From positions 1 through 59,580 of the forward strand of contig NZ_JAIPPU010000020.1 in NCBI RefSeq assembly GCF_026646375.1: a DNA stretch of 59,580 bases. The letters run 5' to 3'. The DNA is from Acetobacterium wieringae. Its GTDB lineage: Bacteria; Bacillota; Clostridia; Eubacteriales; Eubacteriaceae. The notes beneath the pieces were generated by a model. That model made no database searches. It was given only the letters and a program-made list of their open reading frames with translations, and had not been told where the DNA came from. Of the stretch, positions 52,129 to 58,639 are shown piece by piece. Made by a program: the position numbers and the translations under genes. The number at the start of each line of letters is the position of its first letter. Within the stretch, counting starts at the first letter, position 1.

Positions 52129-52833
52129 CTATTCCTTAACCCGGACATAATAAAATGTTCCGGTTTCATTCTCCAGCCTGAGCCGATCCTTCATCACCAG
52201 CTCTGCCTGGAAATCGTGGGATGATCCATTTATTGTCAGTGTTAATACTCCATCTGAAAATGTATAACTCCCCTGATCAGGACTGTCCTTTTTTGTATCA
52301 TCATCCGATATGGCATAGTCATCACATATGGTATAGCTGCCATCGTCTGACAAAATCAATTGAAGACCGCCTTTTTCATAGTCCCAGGTTCCAACTAAAT
52401 TTTCTAAATTGGTATCTATCGACTCTCCACCAATTTTTTCATAAGTGAGATTGCCCCCTTCAGATTTTATTTTCAATGTGCCATCGCCTTGAAGTTCATA
52501 GGGCATGACAATTTTACCCGTTCCACCGGTTAAGCTGCTCTGCTTCCAATCCTCCTTCGTTCCATCAGCCTTGATTGAGTAATCCAAATGTAGGGTAATT
52601 TCCTTCTTGTCATAATCATAGGTTCCACCCGTATTGGCGTTACCTTTGCCATACCCCATGGTAAAATTTCCATCATCATTAAGTGCAATGTAGGTATTGC
52701 TGTCCTTGTTGTACCACTCGCCGGCAAGCACCGGTTTTTTAAAGATATCCGTTACCAGATCGGTTATAAAACATCCGCTGGTTACCACAGCCACCATACC
52801 AACCAACAATATCAGTAGTATTATTTTTTTAAT
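52129..52833 (-). CDS. Lipoprotein, possibly with an ATT start codon
   Basis: About 234 residues. The natural signal peptide would be Met-Lys-Lys-'IILLILLVGMVAVVTSGC', with lipobox 'VTSGC', but its first codon (52831-52833) is ATT. An in-frame TGA lies three codons further upstream and the ribosome site GGGAGG is about 9 nt before the ATT. A TTG at 52809 would remove the positive n-region. The mature part has repeated lipocalin-like/DUF-type beta modules ('LVGTWDYEKGGLQLILSDDG', 'LAGEWYNKDSNTYIALNDDG'). Likely an envelope partner of the coupling protein it precedes by 11 nt. Confidence 0.7.
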   Translation of the reverse strand: MKKIILLILLVGMVAVVTSGCFITDLVTDIFKKPVLAGEWYNKDSNTYIALNDDGNFTMGYGKGNANTGGTYDYDKKEITLHLDYSIKADGTKEDWKQSSLTGGTGKIVMPYELQGDGTLKIKSEGGNLTYEKIGGESIDTNLENLVGTWDYEKGGLQLILSDDGSYTICDDYAISDDDTKKDSPDQGSYTFSDGVLTLTINGSSHDFQAELVMKDRLRLENETGTFYYVRVKE

Positions 52834-52921
52834 CTCTGTTCATCCTCCCTTCGTTTTTATTGAGTCCCTGTTAACTGGTATCAAAAAATAACATTCTTTA
52901 TCCTCCATTTCCTGATTTCCG

Positions 52922-52938
52922 TGTTTCCCCGGGAAACA
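52922..52938. repeat. Palindrome copy 20 (centre CCG)
   Basis: TGTTTCC-CCG-GGAAACA, 51 bp from copy 21. Confidence 0.95.
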
Positions 52939-52972
52939 CGTTTGACTTAAATCATCTGTTTTTCTATTTCCT

Positions 52973-52989
52973 GTTTCCCGAGGAAACAG
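52973..52989. repeat. Palindrome copy 21 (centre CGA)
   Basis: 7 nt after the stop of the tagged primase-like gene. Confidence 0.95.
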
Positions 52990-52996
52990 ATTTCCT

Positions 52997-54007
52997 TCAA
53001 GCTTCCTGCACCCACTCATCTTCTGCTTCGGTTTGAAGGGCTGTGTTTTCTCGCTCCTGGCAAATGCTTACTAATAGTTGATTCCAGTCTTTATGCGGTT
53101 CTGGTGGAATCTTAAGATCAAAGGAGTACTTCCCTGGAAATACTTCTTCAACGGCGTTAATCAACTCCAGGGTATTTTTATGTCCGGGTTCATCATTATC
53201 CAGACACGTCACAATATGCTCAATCTCCGGGTGTGTCTTCAGATAGTGAATCAGACCAATATGCGCTACGCCATTTAGCGCAATGTAGTGATCATCCTTA
53301 TTCTGAGTAATATCCCCAATCAGCCGTTTAATGGTTTGATAGGAGAGCATGTCAATGGGTGCTTCGTACACCAACACTTGATTGCCTTTACCTTCATGGA
53401 CAAAAGGGTAGTGCTTGTCTGAGTTTTTTACGATCCCCTTAAACGGTTCCTTTCCTGGCACGTCATAGGTTCCCCGAAGGGAAATACTCTTAACTACTCC
53501 ATTTTCATCAAACCCACAAAAGGCACAATTATGATTTTGATCTTCATAAATTTTATGTTGTTTGACATAGTAATTGACAACCTCCGGGTCAATACAGCGG
53601 GTTTTTACCAGATACGCAAAAATCCGCCGATAATTGGCGGATTTTTCTGGTGGTTTGAAGATGCCATCATTGGTCTTTTTATACTCCTTGGCTTTTTTGA
53701 TATAGGTTTTTGCCACTTCACTGGGTTCGGGATGATGATTGATAAAGGCTGCCAGCTCATGGATCGCTTCACCCATGCTTTTTCCCTCCATATACATCAC
53801 AAACTGAATAATCCCACCGCACGCTTCTTTTGAATCATCGGACAGTCGATTCCAACGATTTAAATCGGGATCGATAAATAGTCCACCCTGATTCCTGACT
53901 TTAACCTGATTCCCGATCTGAACCAGTTCATAACCATTGGCCATGGCATAATCAACGATGCTGATCGCTTTGACCTTTTCAAACACTTCCTCCGGCAAAC
54001 GCCCCAT
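52997..54007 (-). CDS. Primase-like DUF3991/TOPRIM protein with shared tail
   Basis: 336 residues. N-terminal DUF3991-type region ('LNRWNRLSDDSKEACGGIIQ'), resembling the zinc-finger half of DnaG-like primases but without the Cys set, then a TOPRIM domain ('LVYEAPIDMLSYQTI' with its Glu, 'IVTCLDNDEPGH' with the DxD-type acids). Plasmid primases of this sort help replicate incoming single-stranded DNA. Tail is 'AEDEWVQEA', the Q-E-A variant. A perfect 11-bp terminator-like hairpin lies inside the coding region (53618-53646). Confidence 0.85.
   Translation of the reverse strand: MGRLPEEVFEKVKAISIVDYAMANGYELVQIGNQVKVRNQGGLFIDPDLNRWNRLSDDSKEACGGIIQFVMYMEGKSMGEAIHELAAFINHHPEPSEVAKTYIKKAKEYKKTNDGIFKPPEKSANYRRIFAYLVKTRCIDPEVVNYYVKQHKIYEDQNHNCAFCGFDENGVVKSISLRGTYDVPGKEPFKGIVKNSDKHYPFVHEGKGNQVLVYEAPIDMLSYQTIKRLIGDITQNKDDHYIALNGVAHIGLIHYLKTHPEIEHIVTCLDNDEPGHKNTLELINAVEEVFPGKYSFDLKIPPEPHKDWNQLLVSICQERENTALQTEAEDEWVQEA
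53618..53646. terminator. Intragenic terminator-like hairpin
   Basis: AAAAATCCGCC and GGCGGATTTTT form a perfect 11-bp stem with a 7-nt loop, flanked by A and T runs on both strands, inside the primase-like gene. Looks like a bidirectional intrinsic terminator; the encoded 'EKSANYRRIF' is unremarkable. Confidence 0.5.
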
Positions 54008-54022
54008 CCTTCTCTCCTTTCC

Positions 54023-54039
54023 TGTTTCCTCGGGAAACA
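54023..54039. repeat. Palindrome copy 22 (centre TCG)
   Basis: 3 nt after the stop of the tagged 54043 gene and 16 nt before the primase-like start. Confidence 0.95.
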
Positions 54040-54042
54040 GAC

Positions 54043-54630
54043 TTAAGCTTCCTGTGCCCAGTCTTCTTCATAATCCAGTTCCGGTTCAAAGCGATTTCTT
54101 TCGGAAATATCAATAATCGCCGGTTCAGTTTCGATTCCCTGTTTTAACTGATCAATCCGTTCCATCATCTGATCGGCTGACACATTGGATCGGGCATAGC
54201 TTGATACATTCAGTCCCTCATCAAGTCCAATGCATATCATTTCCCACTGTTCATTTGAAAACGCTTCTTTAAATACCCCCTGATAGGCCATAAAATCTTT
54301 ATAGGTTTCCCGATCCATATCCTTCGCAATAATCGGTTTATTCATTTCTTTGGCCAAAATAATCTCACTGATCATCCCTTCAGATAATGTATTACCATGC
54401 ACCCAGATCTCTTTGCACTGCTTAAGCAGTTCGATCCCCATTTCAAGCCCCTTATCCCGCTGGCTTGGGATGGTGTCGTCCAGGTATTGGGTAAAGATGG
54501 TATGGGGAGCCAGTGGCAGTACATTAAATTCGCTGGCCTGCCGGCACCATTCTTTGGCCCGATTCATATTGTCTTCCATGCTTCTTTCTTCATTCGCCTT
54601 GAGCGGTGAACACACATAGACCATTTTCAT
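54043..54630 (-). CDS. Nucleoside deoxyribosyltransferase-like protein with shared tail
   Basis: 195 residues. The first 115 match the DUF7768/DUF4406, deoxyribosyltransferase-like fold: 'VYVCSPLKAN', 'LAPHTIFTQYLDDT', 'EIWVHGNTLSEGMISEI' with the likely catalytic Glu. Such proteins may act on nucleotides. The last 80 residues are helical, ending in 'YEEDWAQEA'. Phage and plasmid homologues normally stop after the core domain, so the C-terminal extension with tail is an addition. Confidence 0.8.
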   Translation of the reverse strand: MKMVYVCSPLKANEERSMEDNMNRAKEWCRQASEFNVLPLAPHTIFTQYLDDTIPSQRDKGLEMGIELLKQCKEIWVHGNTLSEGMISEIILAKEMNKPIIAKDMDRETYKDFMAYQGVFKEAFSNEQWEMICIGLDEGLNVSSYARSNVSADQMMERIDQLKQGIETEPAIIDISERNRFEPELDYEEDWAQEA

Positions 54631-54651
54631 ATCAGTTATCCCCCTTATTTT

Positions 54652-54668
54652 TGTTTCCTGAGGAAACA
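54652..54668. repeat. Palindrome copy 23 (centre TGA)
   Basis: Variant TGTTTCC-TGA-GGAAACA, 21 nt before the 54043 gene start. Confidence 0.92.
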
Positions 54669-54685
54669 GCTTTGAGTCGTTACAT

Positions 54686-54712
54686 AAAAAAACAGATCAT
54701 CTATGATATCTG
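54686..54712 (-). terminator. Intrinsic terminator after SSB
   Basis: Minus strand CAGATATCAT-AG-ATGATCTG (one bulged A) then TTTTTTT. Confidence 0.75.
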
Positions 54713-54759
54713 TCTGGTAAGTATCTCCTTCTTTAAGCAGCCCATTAATCAGAATCGCT

Positions 54760-55194
54760 TCAAAAAGGAATATCGTCTTCATCATCCATTAGATGAAAAT
54801 CCTCATCCAGCCCCATCACCCCATTTCCCATTCCGGTTGACAAGCCATTTTGATTACTGCCGTTATTCTCCTTTCGCTTAGTGGAAATGAAATAGACCTC
54901 ATCGGCCACCACTTCGGTCACGTACCGGCGCTGACCATCCTGGCCATCATAGCTCCGCACCTGTAATCGCCCCGACAACCCAATTTGACTGCCCTTGGAT
55001 AAATACTGTCCGACAAACTCGGCCTGCTTGCCCCACACCACAATGGGTATAAAATCCGCTTCCTTTTGTCCATCTTTGTTTTTAAAGCGCCGATCCGCTG
55101 CCAGAGTAAATGTTGCCACGGCATTGCCGGTGGTGGTATTTTTCACCTCCGGATCTCTGGTCAGCCTGCCAATTAGAATTACTTTGTTCATCAA
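54760..55194 (-). CDS. ssb: Single-stranded DNA-binding protein
   Basis: 144 residues. OB fold ('MNKVILIGRLTRDPEVKNTT', 'TFTLAADRRFKN', 'FVGQYLSKGSQIGLSGRLQV') and the canonical acidic end 'DDEDDIPF' that recruits host repair and replication proteins. It protects transferred single strands. Note its C-terminus is the standard SSB tail, not the element's W-E-P-E-M tail. Confidence 0.96.
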   Translation of the reverse strand: MMNKVILIGRLTRDPEVKNTTTGNAVATFTLAADRRFKNKDGQKEADFIPIVVWGKQAEFVGQYLSKGSQIGLSGRLQVRSYDGQDGQRRYVTEVVADEVYFISTKRKENNGSNQNGLSTGMGNGVMGLDEDFHLMDDEDDIPF

Positions 55195-55217
55195 CTTCTC
55201 CTTAATTTATATTTCCC

Positions 55218-55234
55218 TGTTTCCCGAGGAAACA
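55218..55234. repeat. Palindrome copy 24 (centre CGA)
   Basis: 24 nt before the SSB start. Confidence 0.95.
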
Positions 55235-55262
55235 GAAATGAGCCAATAAAAAAAGATCTATC

Positions 55263-55805
55263 TCATTTGCTGATGATTCGATTCAGCTTGATATAAATCT
55301 CCGTTAGTGTTTTCTGTACTGATTTTAATTCAGGGGCATTGATCTTCCCCATATGGCATAGCTTGGTCAATTGATTAAGATTCGTGCCGATCCTGGTCAG
55401 ATCCTTTGAAAAATCCTTGAGTCCGTCTAAAACGACTAACTGCCCGCCGGCATAGGTTTCTCTGACATATTGGCCCACTGTCATGTTGGCCATTTTTGCG
55501 TTGGCTTCTATTTTTTCATACATATCCGCTGTACACCGAAACGAGATGGTGAAGGGATAAGTTTGGCTTTTTTCTTTGGCAGCATCAACGGTATTTTTAA
55601 TAACTTCATCCAGATCATCCCGGCTCAGGTAGAAGATCAGGCCCAGCTGCTGCTTAATTTCATCACTGGGAATGGTTAAACCATTTTCATACCGATAAAT
55701 CTTTTTTCGTGAGACTCCCAGCATCGTTGCCAGAGCGTCCTGGGACAACCCTTTATCCAGACGTAAGCTGCATAATGTCTTCTTTTTTATCTCAATCACC
55801 TCCAT
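55263..55805 (-). CDS. XRE helix-turn-helix fused to a MobC-like domain
   Basis: 180 residues. An XRE helix-turn-helix (residues about 10-65) is followed by a MobC region ('LTRIGTNLNQLTKLCHMGKI'), the relaxosome accessory protein that helps the relaxase at oriT. Fusion to an XRE domain suggests it also controls its own transcription. ATG 55805 lies just 3 nt from a palindrome copy, which supplies GGGAAACAGG as a weak ribosome site. A perfect GGAGGTGAT lies inside the first codons, ahead of an ATA, so the true start is uncertain. The relaxase itself is not in the window. Confidence 0.8.
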   Translation of the reverse strand: MEVIEIKKKTLCSLRLDKGLSQDALATMLGVSRKKIYRYENGLTIPSDEIKQQLGLIFYLSRDDLDEVIKNTVDAAKEKSQTYPFTISFRCTADMYEKIEANAKMANMTVGQYVRETYAGGQLVVLDGLKDFSKDLTRIGTNLNQLTKLCHMGKINAPELKSVQKTLTEIYIKLNRIISK

Positions 55806-55807
55806 CC

Positions 55808-55824
55808 TGTTTCCCGAGGAAACA
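55808..55824. repeat. Palindrome copy 25 (centre CGA)
   Basis: 5 nt after the stop of the 55830 gene and 3 nt before the MobC-like start. Confidence 0.95.
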
Positions 55825-55829
55825 AGATT

Positions 55830-56177
55830 TTATAAAGAACAGGAAACAGCATCGATATAAATCTGAATTTCTATGCCATCGCTTTGAGCGACAAATTGAT
55901 TAAAACCAATATAGATATCACTTAATCCATTGTTGATCAGATCTGTGACTTCATTTTTTTCTTGCCATTCTGTCAAGTCATCAAAACTTTTTAAAAAGAT
56001 TTCCTTTTCGCTTTTTTCAATACAGATAAGATAGACACCATTCTTTTCAATATCTGCTTCGAAGCAGTTTTGGCTTTTTCTGCCACCCAAAGTGGCATGA
56101 TATTCCATACTGAAAATTTCTTTGTCATTTGCCCAATTTGCAAATTCCGCGGTATTTTTAAATTCCAGTTCATTCAT
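55830..56177 (-). CDS. Hypothetical protein
   Basis: 115 residues, acidic, soluble alpha/beta ('EYHATLGGRKSQNCFEADIE', 'KNGVYLICIEKSEKEIFLKS'). No family recognised and no tail. A single-gene segment bounded by palindrome copies on each side. Confidence 0.65.
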   Translation of the reverse strand: MNELEFKNTAEFANWANDKEIFSMEYHATLGGRKSQNCFEADIEKNGVYLICIEKSEKEIFLKSFDDLTEWQEKNEVTDLINNGLSDIYIGFNQFVAQSDGIEIQIYIDAVSCSL

Positions 56178-56211
56178 TGATTTATCCTCCTATGTTATTT
56201 TTTTTTAATCC

Positions 56212-56228
56212 TGTTTCCCGAGGAAACA
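56212..56228. repeat. Palindrome copy 26 (centre CGA)
   Basis: 35 nt before the 55830 gene start. Confidence 0.95.
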
Positions 56229-56292
56229 GATTTGGCATTTTTTTATATTCTCGAATGTCTTTTTTCCTTCATTAATGATGATCAATGTTTTG

Positions 56293-56949
56293 CTAAAACA
56301 TACTTTTCCACTTATCATCGGCTTTTTTTCGCTCTTTTTTTAACCTGTAATTTGAGACAGCGATCAAAACAATTACGACTCCGATAATGACGCCCACAAT
56401 TATTATAAGCGACCATAATACTGCCTTTCCTATTGCACCGTCATTTTCAACTCCACTAGTTAGTTTATTTATCATGTTTTCATTACTTAATACAATCTCA
56501 GCCGTATTACTACCAGAAAGCTTCAGCTTGATCTGTTCATCTAAAGAAATAGTTCCTTTGAAGACTTTGATTGCATAATTAAAGATGTCAATTTGTTCAA
56601 TTGATTCAGGCTTAGTATAGTCGATGTACCTGATAACCATTATTTCACCATCTGGCGATTGGAATTCCAGCGAGTCTGCATCTTTGACTTTATAAACAGC
56701 TTTATAATTCTCGCTATTATGATATATTTCGATTAACCCATCTTTCACCTTTATTCGATACAAGTCGGAAGTCTCAATATTTGAATCGTTTAAAAATATA
56801 ATTTCATCAATTCTTTCAACTACCGGTTTGTTTAGGTATCGGAGATCATTACTTTTGCTTATATAACCAATTAATCCAGTAGCTGCAATTACTATAACAA
56901 CCAAAAATATGAACCGATCTCCGCCTTCACTCCGCCCATCACTACTCAT
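56293..56949 (-). CDS. Membrane protein, two segments
   Basis: 218 residues: an N-terminal helix ('FIFLVVIVIAATGLIGYI'), an external domain of about 130 residues, and a second helix near the end ('AVLWSLIIIVGVIIGVVIVL') with a short basic cytoplasmic tail. No family recognised. Lower GC than the secretion genes. A possible surface or entry-exclusion-type protein, but nothing proves it. Confidence 0.65.
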   Translation of the reverse strand: MSSDGRSEGGDRFIFLVVIVIAATGLIGYISKSNDLRYLNKPVVERIDEIIFLNDSNIETSDLYRIKVKDGLIEIYHNSENYKAVYKVKDADSLEFQSPDGEIMVIRYIDYTKPESIEQIDIFNYAIKVFKGTISLDEQIKLKLSGSNTAEIVLSNENMINKLTSGVENDGAIGKAVLWSLIIIVGVIIGVVIVLIAVSNYRLKKERKKADDKWKSMF

Positions 56950-56992
56950 TGATTATTTCCTCCACTATTAAATCCAATTATCAGCGGTATTT

Positions 56993-57009
56993 TGTTTCCC
57001 GAGGAAACA
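56993..57009. repeat. Palindrome copy 27 (centre CGA)
   Basis: 44 nt before the 56293 gene start. Confidence 0.95.
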
Positions 57010-57047
57010 GAATAGGCACTTCCAATTTTTAAACTTTGAAAATCAAA

Positions 57048-57392
57048 TCATTGAATTGTTTCAAAATAAAAGACGATTTCCTTCGACTTATGCTCAACCA
57101 CCCCATATCGGATTGCGTTTTTATAAGTAACACTATCCCGCATGAGCCGTTGATGCCACTTTTCGATTTCGGATCTGAATTCCTCCAGAAATAAAGTACT
57201 TTTGTAATGATTACAGGATCGGCAAGCAGCTATCATGTTTTTCTCATCATCCTCACCACCCCGACTGATCGGGACAATATGATCGATCTGCATCTTACCA
57301 AATTCCAATTCCGTTCCACAATAGGCACAATGTCCATCTGTTTTATTAAAAATCCTCTTTCTTTCAGATTGATTTAACTTTTTTCTGCTCAT
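57048..57392 (-). CDS. HNH endonuclease
   Basis: 114 residues. Zinc-binding pair 'CAYCG' near residue 22 and 'CRSCNH' further on, with the HNH core 'MQIDHIVPISRGGEDDEKNM'. A DNA nuclease of the McrA-like HNH type. Its start overlaps the stop of the Topo-mini-A-like gene by 4 nt, so the two are made together, which may indicate joint DNA processing. Confidence 0.88.
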   Translation of the reverse strand: MSRKKLNQSERKRIFNKTDGHCAYCGTELEFGKMQIDHIVPISRGGEDDEKNMIAACRSCNHYKSTLFLEEFRSEIEKWHQRLMRDSVTYKNAIRYGVVEHKSKEIVFYFETIQ

Positions 57393-58360
57393 AAATCACC
57401 CATATAGTTGCTTTTAATCTCTTTCCAATTCAGTTCAATACGATCAAAGTTCTCTGCAATTTCTTCTAAAAATTCTATTCCTAATGCTTCTTGCTTTTTG
57501 ATCTGATTATATTTTTTTTCATCCCGAAAATTCAGTACATTATCCTTAATAAGTTCATCTATGACTTTAGGCTCCAGCGCATCCAGCTCCCAGCATTCAT
57601 GACCAAAGTCCAAAAGGTATTTAGTGGCACGACTATCGGACAGCTTTGTAGGATTTGGCGGTGGGTTGTATTCTTCAATTTGTTCCATATTCAGAGCCAA
57701 TCGTTTGAATACGACATTATCCGTTTCAAAAATATTCAATCTTTCCAGAATGTCCCGGCTCATATCAATTCCACTTGGATCGTGATCGCCCAGGTGCAGC
57801 AGAACAATATTCTTGCCTTCACGTTGTCTTTTCTCTAACCTTTTGGCAGCAACCCACATTTCTGATTGACTTACATACCCTCGGCAAGAAAAATATTTGA
57901 GATCCAGCTGGTCACAGATTCTGCCAACTACTCCTACTAGTGCATCCTTTTCTACCCAAACCTCAACATAATTGTCTTGATCCTGCCAATAATCTAAATG
58001 ATAGTTGTATGCAGCAGCCTTAATTACATCGCCTGGTTTTTCCCAATGAGTACGTCCTCGAATATTTCGGGTACGATCTTCAATCGCATTCCAGTCGATC
58101 AATCCTGCCAGTCGAGCATCATTAATCAGCGCACCCAGATTTTTATAGCTTCTTTCATTGTTGGGAATAATATCTCGTGCTACCATTTGATAATAGACTT
58201 GTCTTAACGTCAAGCTGTAACCTTGAGCTTCATAGTCTGCTATGACAGTATTTATTCTCCATATTAGTTCAAGGCTGGTCTGTCGAAACTTCTTTGGAAC
58301 ATATTCGATCTTAGGCACTTCATCCACTCCTTGCATTTTTAAATAATACGTTATTTTCAA
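57389..58360 (-). CDS. Spo11/Topo VI-A (mini-A)-like TOPRIM protein
   Basis: 323 residues. A winged-helix region carrying 'LRQVYYQMV' (about 52-60), like the catalytic-Tyr motif 'R-x-(I/L)-Y-Y' of Topo VI-A/Spo11, then a TOPRIM domain with 'VEVWVEKDAL' (Glu near 140) and 'HLGDHDPSGIDM' (near 190-200), matching the D-x-D-P-x-G-I signature of that family. This is the layout of the mini-A proteins known from mobile elements. It could nick or break DNA through a Tyr link. Coupled to an HNH nuclease. Homology is by motif; activity is unproven. Confidence 0.75.
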   Translation of the reverse strand: MKITYYLKMQGVDEVPKIEYVPKKFRQTSLELIWRINTVIADYEAQGYSLTLRQVYYQMVARDIIPNNERSYKNLGALINDARLAGLIDWNAIEDRTRNIRGRTHWEKPGDVIKAAAYNYHLDYWQDQDNYVEVWVEKDALVGVVGRICDQLDLKYFSCRGYVSQSEMWVAAKRLEKRQREGKNIVLLHLGDHDPSGIDMSRDILERLNIFETDNVVFKRLALNMEQIEEYNPPPNPTKLSDSRATKYLLDFGHECWELDALEPKVIDELIKDNVLNFRDEKKYNQIKKQEALGIEFLEEIAENFDRIELNWKEIKSNYMGDL

Positions 58361-58405
58361 AGTCCAAAAAATTAATCTGATTATTTTTATATCTTTTTCA
58401 TCATT

Positions 58406-58422
58406 TGTTTCCCGAGGAAACA
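58406..58422. repeat. Palindrome copy 28 (centre CGA)
   Basis: Rightmost copy, 46 nt before the 57389 gene start and next to the hairpin-rich region. Confidence 0.95.
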
Positions 58423-58435
58423 GGAATTTTCTTTT

Positions 58436-58600
58436 CCGGGGGTTTGGGGGTGTCCCCCATACTTCATTTTCTCAGAAAGAGAAAACAAGATCTGAATGTT
58501 TCAGATGGGCCGTTCGCCCATCTGTAAACATTCGGGAATCTTGCCCTTCGTCCCAACTCCGGTCTTTTGGGCGTTACAAATGGGCATTTGTAACGCCCGG
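58436..58600. other. Hairpin-rich region, candidate oriT
   Basis: Three structures in 165 nt. GGGGG-TGT-CCCCC at 58446-58458, in a G-rich run of the kind found near MobC-dependent oriT sites. A long imperfect stem at 58486-58543, with GAATGTTT-CAGATGGGC / GCCCATCTG-T-AAACATTC around CGTTC. And a perfect 14-bp stem GGGCGTTACAAATG / CATTTGTAACGCCC (58569-58598) with a 2-nt loop. No reading frame fits here. Position near MobC and DNA-processing genes suggests oriT or a single-strand origin. Confidence 0.5.
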
Positions 58601-58639
58601 GTGATTGAAAAAGAAAATAAGGGGCTGATCGGCCATAAT

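Noticed and set aside
13646..54039. The gene-palindrome units as integron cassettes
   Set aside because: The repeat is much shorter and simpler than attC sites, and no integrase gene is in the window. A recombination role is kept only as a hypothesis.
54760..55194. SSB as a tenth tagged protein
   Set aside because: Its acidic end 'DDEDDIPF' is the standard SSB tail and lacks the Trp-x-x-E motif.
55263..55805. MobC-like gene as the relaxase
   Set aside because: No relaxase His triad or catalytic Tyr motif is visible; it matches only the accessory MobC region.
13032..58422. The 17-bp palindromes as a CRISPR array
   Set aside because: They are scattered over 45 kb at gene ends with no regular spacers and no cas genes.
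13032..58422. The 17-bp palindromes as intrinsic terminators
   Set aside because: Copies lack a following T run, occur within operons close to the next ribosome site, and separate true terminators are present nearby.
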